DNA of 64,000 nt, from NCBI GenBank assembly GCA_902800305.1, contig CADCDP010000007.1:1-64000 (forward strand), written 5' to 3'. Positions 34,843-42,346 of the stretch are shown one piece after another. Origin of the DNA: an uncultured Bacteroidales bacterium. GTDB lineage: Bacteria; Bacteroidota; Bacteroidia; Bacteroidales; Bacteroidaceae. The first letter of the stretch is position 1. Each line of letters opens with the position of its first letter. Both the position numbers and the translations under genes were made by a program. Under the pieces are notes generated by a model that was not told the origin of the DNA, made no database searches, and saw only the letters and a list, made by a program, of their open reading frames with translations.

Positions 34843-36273
34843 TCAGTAGTTTATGTCGATTTTCACCTTCATTTTCCTCATGTACTCCGAGGGCGACATG
34901 CCAAACTCAGCCTTGAAGTTCTCGGAGAACCGCTTCGACGAGCTGTAGCCCAGGGCTGTGGCGATTTCCGCGATGGGCAGAGCCGACTGCTCCAGATACT
35001 GCTTGCCACGTTTCAGGCGGATGATGCGGATAAACTCGGCAGGGCCTTTGCCCGTGATGTTCATCAGCTTCTTATAGAGGTAAGTGCGGCTCATGTTCAG
35101 CTCATGCCCAAGCACCTCCACGGAGAATTCGGTGTCGGCAATGTGCTCTTCGCAAATCTTGGTCGCCTTCTGGATGAACTGCTCATCCACCGAGGTGATG
35201 GTGATTTCGCTGGGCGACACATCCATCTTCTCGCGGAACAGTCGCTGGCGGCTCTCCTTCTTTTCAATCAAGTTCTTCACCCTCAGACGCAGCATCTCCA
35301 CGTTGAACGGTTTCGTGATGTAGTCGTCAGCTCCCAGTTTCAAGCCTTCCACCTCCATGTCGCCATCGGTGCGACCCGTGAGCAGGATGACGGGAATGTG
35401 CGACCATCGGAGGTCGCTCTTCACGTACTTGCACAACTCCAGACCGTCCATCTTCGGCATAGTCACGTCGCTCACCACCAAGTCGATGTTGTCGTTCTCC
35501 TGCAAGCACGTCACCGCTTCCTCACCATTGTTGGCGGTGATGACATTATAGACGCCACGGAAATAGTCGTGTACGAAACGGCACATGTCGGGACTGTCGT
35601 CCACCATGAGCATCGTGAAGCGGTGTCCCTGCTTGTCAGTCCCCTCTGCCTTACCATCCTCGGCAGACAGATGTACCGCAGCGGCAGCGTTGCTGTCGTC
35701 GATACCCACCGAATCATCCACGACAACGGGGGTTGACGGTGTGGTCGGAGCGGTGGGAGTCGTCACAGGGGTAGCCGTTGGCGTGACGGGTGCCACATTG
35801 GGAGTCGATGTCTCCGTTTCGCCCAATCCCAACATCTGCATCTCGACAGCAGGGGAAGGGATGGATCCTGGACGCACGCCCACGGGCAACATATTCACTT
35901 GATGCAGCAACAACTGAGCATTTCGCAGCAAAAGCTGGATGCGCGGTTTGACGCTGTCAGCCAACGGCTCGCTGGCCAACTGCTGCAAGGGGCCGATAAT
36001 GAGGGTGATGGGGGTCAGCAGTTCCTGGCTCGCTTCAGTCAGGATGCGCTGCTTCATGTCGCTGACCCGCTTGTCTTCTTCCTTCAACAAGAACGCCTTT
36101 TGTTCTTCCAGTCGTCGCTGTTCATGGTTACGCACAAAACGATAGACAACATAAGCGGTGAGAGCGGTCAGCAGAATGACTACCACTGCCAACATAATCG
36201 CCATGTAGATAATGGACATGTCGCCTGATGTTCCTGGGGACACCGCGTCGGCGACAAACATACAGTTCTTCAT
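34843..36273 (-). CDS. degenerate hybrid two-component regulator (membrane, REC, AraC)
   Basis: The 476-residue protein is what remains of a hybrid two-component regulator. It has one membrane segment (about 19-47), then a HisKA-like helix 'EASQELLTPITLIIGPLQQL' in which the phospho-accepting His of the usual 'SHELRTP' is Gln83. No ATP-binding domain follows; instead there is a Thr/Pro-rich linker (157-185), an intact receiver domain (220-335; Asp225, Asp226, phospho-acceptor Asp269, Thr299, Lys321) and an AraC-type DNA-binding domain (385-465). The periplasmic propeller sensor is also absent. The frame is open upstream to 36411, but a -7 box at 36303-36310 supports the ATG at 36273. It heads an operon with GH3 two bases downstream. 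Confidence 0.85.
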   Translation of the reverse strand: MKNCMFVADAVSPGTSGDMSIIYMAIMLAVVVILLTALTAYVVYRFVRNHEQRRLEEQKAFLLKEEDKRVSDMKQRILTEASQELLTPITLIIGPLQQLASEPLADSVKPRIQLLLRNAQLLLHQVNMLPVGVRPGSIPSPAVEMQMLGLGETETSTPNVAPVTPTATPVTTPTAPTTPSTPVVVDDSVGIDDSNAAAAVHLSAEDGKAEGTDKQGHRFTMLMVDDSPDMCRFVHDYFRGVYNVITANNGEEAVTCLQENDNIDLVVSDVTMPKMDGLELCKYVKSDLRWSHIPVILLTGRTDGDMEVEGLKLGADDYITKPFNVEMLRLRVKNLIEKKESRQRLFREKMDVSPSEITITSVDEQFIQKATKICEEHIADTEFSVEVLGHELNMSRTYLYKKLMNITGKGPAEFIRIIRLKRGKQYLEQSALPIAEIATALGYSSSKRFSENFKAEFGMSPSEYMRKMKVKIDINY

Positions 36274-36302
36274 CTTTCTTGGGGTTTTCCGTAATTTGGA
36301 TG

Positions 36303-36310
36303 CAAAGGTA
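36303..36310 (-). promoter_or_regulatory. -7 box of the degenerate regulator/GH3 operon
   Basis: On the minus strand TACCTTTG fits TAnnTTTG and lies 29 bases before the ATG at 36273. No good -33 element is seen. Confidence 0.6.
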
Positions 36311-36749
36311 GCATTTATTTTCGAAAAATAGTACATTATATATATAAAAAAGTAAAATTTCCGTATTTGTTTCTCTTCAAAAAACGTCGAATGATTCGTA
36401 TGGACAGACAAAACAACGACGGAGTCGTGAAATGTTCCGCACCCTGTACCCCCTTTTCTCGATGCCCGACGCCCCTCTTGGTGCTACGGGCTGACATCAC
36501 AACTCATCAGCCGCTTGTCAGTCATCTTGAAAGCCGCGCACCTATTATTTCATCCCTTGGGGGCCTCTAACGGGGTCAGCCATACACCGCTGAACCTCCT
36601 TCCTCGTCACGCCACGAGCAAAACCCCGTTTTTGTCTCCGCGCACGCCACAAGCACTTGTGTTTTTGAGTCTTTTTCTTAAAGTTTTGAGTCAAATACCC
36701 TCTTTTTATCACTTTTTTTGGTGAAAATGTCATTTTTTAACACTTTTTA

Positions 36750-36781
36750 TTTGCCAGTTATGTTAAGAACCTTTATCTTTG
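36750..36781 (+). promoter_or_regulatory. promoter of the LruC-domain gene
   Basis: TTTG (36750-36753), 20 bases, then TATCTTTG (36774-36781): a full match to the Bacteroidota promoter, 72 bases before the start codon. Confidence 0.85.
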
Positions 36782-36853
36782 CAGCACGATATTTCTTGAT
36801 GCTCGTCAATAATAAGGGCAACACAAAAGGAAATGGGGTTAACATAACTAAAC

Positions 36854-39343
36854 ATGGATATGAACATGGAAAAGAAGACAGTTGAAACATGCCAACATCT
36901 ATTATACGGAGGCAAGGGTATTTCCCTCGTCCTTTTCGCCGTTGCACTCATTTTTACACTCGTAGGGTGCTCAGATTACGATGGTGGCTATTCGGAAAAA
37001 GACATTGACTACAATAACACATTTAGTGATGTGTTCGGAAAGGCCGACCCCAACCAAGATTGGAGCATGGCCGACAACGTGAGTGCCACGGTCAGCGTGG
37101 CAGGTGCCACATCCAACGCAACAGTGGAAATCTACACACTGGCTCCAGCCATCGCCACTTCGCAGCTGCTCGCCAGCACCGCACTGAACGGTTCGGAAGT
37201 GAAGTTCGACGTGGTGAAAGGCACAGAACAGGTGTTTGCCATCGTGCGTCAGAACGGTACGACGCTCGCAAAGGGCTACTACAACATCACAGACGGCATC
37301 GTCAACATCAACGATGCACCTGTGGCAAGGAAGTCGCCCATGGAAACTCGCACCACCCGTGCCGCCAGCGACGTGACGAAAGGCGCTGTGGTGGAGGATT
37401 TCTTCACAATTAACGAATTGGTTTCAGAAGAAACAACTCAACAAGTGTGGGTGAATGGTTCTGCTACATTCAACACACAATATTTGGACAATGTGGCATA
37501 CACCACACTTACATCATATTATGCGGCTTGTAAGGCAAAGGCAGAAGCAGAACCAGATCAATATGGTACATATAATTATCCCTTTAACTCTTATGCCTTC
37601 GCAGATGCCAACTGGACTATTAAGTCTAGAAACAGCTACACGCTGCCAGAAGGCCTTACGATAGATGTTGTTGTATATAATGAAGAGGCATGGAACAGCT
37701 ATGTTATCGCAACACTTGATGGTACAACATACACGAAGCTACCTGGGTATTGGATTAATGTAAGTGGTGGGCATTATAGCGAGGAAAATGTTCCAGCTGT
37801 CTATAATACGACTCACATCAACCTCACCTATCTCAACAATGTAGAGAAGTGGGCAGCTGATCCCTGGACATTGGCACTGGGCAAGCAACTCTTTGGCCCC
37901 AAGACTTTCTTCATGGAGCAGGAGTACTACTACGGCACGAAGCACACGTTTGACAAGAAGACCCTCTACGGCTCGACGAACGAAGAGGTGCTCTCTACAT
38001 TGAACCGCATTGAGGCAGGTTTCTCCATCACCACCAGCGGTGGCGAAATCGAGGTGCCTTTCATCTACGGTGCCACCAACATACAAGACCAATTCGGTTA
38101 CATCTATTATAAGGAAGGTCAAGACCCACTCGCTCAGCCTCACTACGTGCTGATGAGCGACGGACGTCCACAGTCGAACCTCTATTGGAACTCTTGGGGT
38201 AACTCAGACAATGCTGTGGGAGAAATGCAGCTCGCCAACTGGAACAGCAACGACGAATACAACGAGGAACAACCGATTTACGGCATGTCTGCTGATGCCA
38301 GAGTCTATGGCACCAAGTATAAGCTCTCGTTCTTCGGCGAGAACCACGACCAGACTGCCACTTACACCTTCCCAGCTGGCTACAAGATTGTGTTCTTCAT
38401 CTGCCCTGGCGAAGTGAACAACCAAAATGCCGACGGTACGCTGAACTCCTACAATAAGAACAACTTCAACTACTCGCTGCCAGAGCTGAACAAGCGCATT
38501 CAGCACTACTACTACAACTACAACTCGCCTACTTACCAGCAGGGCGACGACCAGACCCGTGGTGCGGTGAAGGCAACTGCTTGGACATCCAACGGCATGA
38601 CTTTCATGGGCTTCGAGGATGGTGGACAGGACGAGGACTTGAACGACATCGTCTTCTGGGTAGAGGGCGAATACACAGCGAACAACAACCCGCCAGTGGT
38701 GGAAGTGGAAACGAAGGTGACGACCACAACCAACAACCAGTCGTGGATTTTCGCCTGTGAGGACTTGGGCGGCTCGTTCGACTACGACTTCAACGACGTG
38801 GTATGGGAGTTTGTGAAGGAGTACAAGACGGTGACGACTTCCACCATCGAAGACGGCAAGACTACCCTGCAATCGGTGACCACCTTCGCAGGAGGAAAGG
38901 TTCGTCTGCTCGCAGCGGGCGGTACACTCCCCATCGCGCTCTACTACGGTGACACCTACTTGGGCAACATCCACGAGAAATTCGGACAGACCACCGAAGG
39001 TGGACTCTATACACCGATTAACGTCGGCACGAGGGCGACCGTGGAACCCGTGGAGATTCAGCTGCCCTTCACTATCACACAGAACACCAGCGTGAACGAT
39101 GTGTACCAGAACTTCAGGGTAGAAGTCATCGGCACAAACGGGCAGTCCTACTACATCACTGCGCCCGACCGCAACGTGAACCACACGGCTCCACAAATCA
39201 TCTTGTTGCCAGGCGAATGGAACTGGCCAAGAGAGGGTGTCGCCATCACGTCTGCCTACCCGAATTTCACCAACTGGGTACAGAACGCAACGTGGACAAA
39301 CTGGGCCAACACTTGGGTACAAAGCCTAACCACGGCCCGCTAA
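36854..39343 (+). CDS. LruC/DUF4114-type surface lipoprotein
   Basis: The 829-residue lipoprotein has a long N-terminal region before its lipobox ('FTLVGCS', Cys39); a later start at one of the following Met codons (36860 or 36866) would give a more usual signal peptide. Two acidic blocks, 'GFEDGGQDEDLNDIVFWV' (about 586) and 'FACEDLGGSFDYDFNDVVWE' (about 630), match the LruC/DUF4114 type of calcium-binding-like motif. The C-terminal 200 residues are beta-rich. Proteins with this domain are found on the surface of Bacteroidota and their role is unknown. It is transcribed alone, with its own promoter and a terminator, divergent from the degenerate regulator. Confidence 0.75.
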   Translation: MDMNMEKKTVETCQHLLYGGKGISLVLFAVALIFTLVGCSDYDGGYSEKDIDYNNTFSDVFGKADPNQDWSMADNVSATVSVAGATSNATVEIYTLAPAIATSQLLASTALNGSEVKFDVVKGTEQVFAIVRQNGTTLAKGYYNITDGIVNINDAPVARKSPMETRTTRAASDVTKGAVVEDFFTINELVSEETTQQVWVNGSATFNTQYLDNVAYTTLTSYYAACKAKAEAEPDQYGTYNYPFNSYAFADANWTIKSRNSYTLPEGLTIDVVVYNEEAWNSYVIATLDGTTYTKLPGYWINVSGGHYSEENVPAVYNTTHINLTYLNNVEKWAADPWTLALGKQLFGPKTFFMEQEYYYGTKHTFDKKTLYGSTNEEVLSTLNRIEAGFSITTSGGEIEVPFIYGATNIQDQFGYIYYKEGQDPLAQPHYVLMSDGRPQSNLYWNSWGNSDNAVGEMQLANWNSNDEYNEEQPIYGMSADARVYGTKYKLSFFGENHDQTATYTFPAGYKIVFFICPGEVNNQNADGTLNSYNKNNFNYSLPELNKRIQHYYYNYNSPTYQQGDDQTRGAVKATAWTSNGMTFMGFEDGGQDEDLNDIVFWVEGEYTANNNPPVVEVETKVTTTTNNQSWIFACEDLGGSFDYDFNDVVWEFVKEYKTVTTSTIEDGKTTLQSVTTFAGGKVRLLAAGGTLPIALYYGDTYLGNIHEKFGQTTEGGLYTPINVGTRATVEPVEIQLPFTITQNTSVNDVYQNFRVEVIGTNGQSYYITAPDRNVNHTAPQIILLPGEWNWPREGVAITSAYPNFTNWVQNATWTNWANTWVQSLTTAR

Positions 39344-39381
39344 TTTCGGATTTTCTTAACTTCATTTCATATTCGTTTGGG

Positions 39382-39419
39382 CTTCCTTTCGTCGTGATGA
39401 CGGAGGGAAGTTAATTTTT
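39382..39419 (+). terminator. terminator of the LruC-type gene
   Basis: A 12-bp stem with two G-U pairs (39382-39393 with 39399-39410), a five-base loop, then TTAATTTTT. Confidence 0.8.
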
Positions 39420-39476
39420 GCCACGACCCAAGCCATTGCAGTGACAAAAAAAAGACAGAATAAAATATAAAGCTAA

Positions 39477-39680
39477 AGTTATTTAAATCATAGAATTTTA
39501 AGAATTAGAAGAAGACCATGCAGCTGGGGAAAAGAATTCCGCAAGCGGCGGAGAATTCTAAGACCATGCGGCCAGTTTCCTAACACCGCGTCAGCTTCTT
39601 AAAATTCTCCGCCGCTTGCGGAATTCTAAAAACCCAGTACTGCTCTTTAAATTCTTAAAATTCTATGACTTAAAAAAACT
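39477..39680. repeat. MITE-like element, copy 2 (next to GH115)
   Basis: The 204-bp element has the same terminal inverted repeats as 26109-26310 (39477-39502 and 39654-39680). Inside it carries a second inverted pair of about 25 bp, 39534-39559 with 39601-39626 (GAATTCCGCAAGCGGCGGAG and its complement), so the RNA would form nested hairpins. There is no open frame. Confidence 0.85.
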
Positions 39681-39731
39681 CTTTGACTTCTCCCGAAACT
39701 TGGGTGATGTTTTTGTCCTAAAGAAAAAACC

Positions 39732-42188
39732 TTACTGTATCTCTATGCGCTCCAGCACAATGCCTGGGTCGAGTGGGCAGAGCGTGAGGCGATGCTTACC
39801 TGTCGTGAGTGCTGGTAGCGAAAGTTTCTGGCGGTTCATACGTGTGGTCTCCCACTCGAAGTTCTGGTCGTGCGCCATCTGTACGACGAAACGGCTGGCC
39901 TCGTTCACGTTGAGGGTCTGTATCTCCCGACCGTCGAGCTGGACAGTGAGACGCTGGCCGCGTCCATCATTGAAGGGGAAGTTGGTGGCGAGAATCAGGT
40001 TGAGCGTAGCGTTTGCTGCACCCGTATTCCCTTCAGAGCCAGTCACTTCAAAGTCGTAAGCGATAGAAGCACCCTCGGTGCTCTTCGTGTAGGGGAAGAG
40101 CGCCACGCCGCACTTCCACACGCCGAGGTCGGGCACCACCTGCCAAGTGGCTTCCTTGGCATCGGTCTTGCTGACGAAGGCATCGGCTTCGATGACAGCA
40201 ATCATCTTCTTCGGCACAGTCACCAGTTCCTCGCCCTCCACGGCATCGGCAGCCTCCACACGCTTCACCTGCGGCATGGTGTTCTCCCTCGGGTTGTTCC
40301 ACGAGCGGTAGCCGATGTAAGTCTCGTTCATCATGTGGTTCCACTTGCCTTTGGCCAACTTGTGGTAGGCATCCACCAGTTCGGCAGCACGCTGGAAGCA
40401 GTATGCCACTTGGTCGGCGTACTCGTTGGCGCGAAGGTCGTTCTGCTTGGCATAGTAGTCGTTCATGGCCACAGCGTAGTACATATTATAGAGGTTGCAG
40501 AACACGCGAACAGGCGTGTAAATCAGTTCGTCGTAGGTGGTGCGGTATGCCACAGGCAGACGCTCGCGGAGCACGTTTGCGTCATATTCCAGGAGCTTGT
40601 ACTCATCCACACGCTCCTTCCACTCGCCCGAAAGCAGGTCGAAGGTGTTGGCGGTGAGCTGCTCCGGCGTGCGGCGATGCGCATATTTGCACTGCAGATT
40701 GAGGAAGCGAGCCGCCTCCTTGGCGCACTTCTCGCCGAACTGCTGGCGACAGAAGTTCTCCGTATATTCCATCAAGTTGCCAGCGTTGAACTGCGACGGG
40801 TTCCACGCCATCTTGAACCAAAAGTCGATGGGGAACTCCATGGGCTTGAGGTCGCCCACGTTGAGAATCCAGAGCTGATCCACTCCGTAGGTATAGGTCA
40901 GCTGCAACTGCTCCCACATTCTCTGCACTTGGCTGATATTCTGGAACTTGCTGTTACGGGGCGCACCCACGTAATCTACGTGGTAGTACATACCGTAGCC
41001 ACCAGGATGCCGCTTCGAGAAGGCACCAGTACCCTTGTTCCACTCCTGCTCGGGCAGCACACGCACGTTGCCCCAATTGTCGTCGCACAGCAACAGAATC
41101 ACGTCATCCGGCACCTTCATCCCCTTCTCGTAGTACTCCTGCACCTCCTTGTAGAGTGCCCACAACTGCGGCGTCTCCTTGGCTGGCTTGCCCGTGGCCT
41201 CCTCGATGAGCTTACGCTGGTTGCCCACGATGCGCTCCAGCAACGCCACGTCGGCATGGTCGCCCATCGCCTCGTCGCCGTCGCCACGCATTCCGATGGT
41301 CACCACATCGTCCGTCGCCTTCATGCGTTCCACCCCACCCTTCCAGAACTTGTCGAGCGTCGCCTGGTTCGTATCGTAGTTCCAAGCCCCATATTCCTTG
41401 CGGTTGCGCGTCCACTCCTTGTGCGCCCTGGCCATCGGTTCGTGGTGCGAAGTGCCCATGCAAACCCCCATATCGTCAGCCGTCTGCATGTTCAGCGGGT
41501 CGTCGGCATAGAAGGCGGAGTTCCACATGGCAGGCCACATGTAGTTACCCTTCAGGCGAAGCACCAGCTCGAACACGCGAGCGTAGAACTCGTGGTTGTA
41601 CACCCCGCCGTAGTTCTCGTCTATCCAACCCGAAAGGCAGGGAGCCTCGTCGTTGAGGAAGATGCCGCGATACCTGACGGCTGGCTCGCCGTCGGTATAG
41701 ACACCATTCTTTATATAGAGCTGTTCGTGCTTCTCCACCGGCACGTCTGCCCAGTCGTACCACGGGCTGACACCTATCTGCTGGCTCAGCTCATAGATGC
41801 CGTAGATGGTGCCTCGCTTGTCCGAGCCGGCAATCACCAGCTGTCCCTTCACAAGCGTGATGATGAACTTCTCGCGCTTTCCCTGCAACGCCTTCGCGTC
41901 GATGAGCTTCTTCTTCGCCAACTGGTTGATAGCCTTGCTCTTACCCAAGGTACCCACTACGATGGGGTAGTTACTCCTACCCGTCACCTTCTGCAGGTCG
42001 GTCTTCAGGTTGCCCACGGCAATCTGTACGCCTTTCCAGTCGTTGGGGTCACACACTATCTCGCCTTGCTGGTCGGTCAGACAAACGGCATCAGCCGTCC
42101 ACGAGAAAGAAACAAACGCATCGGCAGCTTGGGCAGCCTGTACCATGCCACAAAGCACAGCAACAATGAGGGACAAAATCTTTTTCAT
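39732..42188 (-). CDS. GH115 alpha-glucuronidase
   Basis: The 818-residue secreted protein has a signal peptide ending near 'QAAQA' and the GH115 pattern: 'RGTIYGIYELSQQIGVSPWY', 'VRYRGIFLNDEAP', 'LKGNYMWPAMWNSAFYADD', 'GTSHHEPMARAHKEW', 'LLLCDDNWGNVRVLP' and 'PGGYGMYYHVDYVG'. A C-terminal sandwich domain follows about residue 640. GH115 removes 4-O-methyl-glucuronic acid from internal as well as terminal xylose of xylan, complementing the GH67 at 24098. The frame extends upstream to 42236, but a -7 box at 42212-42219 lies inside it, so I use the ATG at 42188. It is monocistronic. Confidence 0.95.
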   Translation of the reverse strand: MKKILSLIVAVLCGMVQAAQAADAFVSFSWTADAVCLTDQQGEIVCDPNDWKGVQIAVGNLKTDLQKVTGRSNYPIVVGTLGKSKAINQLAKKKLIDAKALQGKREKFIITLVKGQLVIAGSDKRGTIYGIYELSQQIGVSPWYDWADVPVEKHEQLYIKNGVYTDGEPAVRYRGIFLNDEAPCLSGWIDENYGGVYNHEFYARVFELVLRLKGNYMWPAMWNSAFYADDPLNMQTADDMGVCMGTSHHEPMARAHKEWTRNRKEYGAWNYDTNQATLDKFWKGGVERMKATDDVVTIGMRGDGDEAMGDHADVALLERIVGNQRKLIEEATGKPAKETPQLWALYKEVQEYYEKGMKVPDDVILLLCDDNWGNVRVLPEQEWNKGTGAFSKRHPGGYGMYYHVDYVGAPRNSKFQNISQVQRMWEQLQLTYTYGVDQLWILNVGDLKPMEFPIDFWFKMAWNPSQFNAGNLMEYTENFCRQQFGEKCAKEAARFLNLQCKYAHRRTPEQLTANTFDLLSGEWKERVDEYKLLEYDANVLRERLPVAYRTTYDELIYTPVRVFCNLYNMYYAVAMNDYYAKQNDLRANEYADQVAYCFQRAAELVDAYHKLAKGKWNHMMNETYIGYRSWNNPRENTMPQVKRVEAADAVEGEELVTVPKKMIAVIEADAFVSKTDAKEATWQVVPDLGVWKCGVALFPYTKSTEGASIAYDFEVTGSEGNTGAANATLNLILATNFPFNDGRGQRLTVQLDGREIQTLNVNEASRFVVQMAHDQNFEWETTRMNRQKLSLPALTTGKHRLTLCPLDPGIVLERIEIQ

Positions 42189-42211
42189 GTTTATTTTTGG
42201 ATTTATGGTTG

Positions 42212-42219
42212 CAAAGGTA
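42212..42219 (-). promoter_or_regulatory. -7 box of the GH115 gene
   Basis: On the minus strand TACCTTTG fits TAnnTTTG, 23 bases before the ATG at 42188. A -33 element is not evident. Confidence 0.6.
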
Positions 42220-42319
42220 CGGCTTTCTCCTTTCATCGCCCCTTCCCCTGCGTTACATCTTTTTTTCCTTTCGTTACATCTTTCTTATACATATTTATAT
42301 ATAATAAAAACTTTTTTCG

Positions 42320-42327
42320 TACCTTTG
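42320..42327 (+). promoter_or_regulatory. -7 box of the GH2 gene at 42347
   Basis: TACCTTTG fits TAnnTTTG and lies 19 bases before the first ATG, giving a very short leader. No TTTG is seen at -33; the region is AT-rich. Confidence 0.6.
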
Positions 42328-42346
42328 CCCACTGAACGAAAACCGC

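Larger units (their letters stand above)
36274..36853. other. 580-bp divergent region with unexplained structured segment
   Basis: It holds the promoters of the two divergent genes. Between 36311 and 36749 there is a GC-richer block with several inverted pairs, including AACGGGGT/ACCCCGTT (36569-36576 with 36623-36630) and CACAAG-CA-CTTGTG (36648-36661). The minus strand has a 62-codon frame here (36545-36733) rich in Lys and Arg with no recognised family. I see no supported gene; it may be a decayed small gene or structured RNA. Confidence 0.4.
39344..39731. other. 388-bp region with terminator and MITE-like element
   Basis: It contains the terminator of the LruC-type gene (39382-39419) and a MITE-like repeat (39477-39680) that ends 51 bases before the stop of the convergent GH115 gene. 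The repeat's own hairpins may end GH115 transcription. No gene is seen. Confidence 0.65.

Noticed and set aside
36545..36733. 62-codon Lys/Arg-rich minus-strand frame
   Set aside because: No family recognised and no promoter or terminator; kept only as part of the unexplained intergenic block.
39870..42335. 821-codon open frame on the plus strand
   Set aside because: It lies wholly opposite the clear GH115 gene, has no known motif, and long antisense frames are expected from this codon use.
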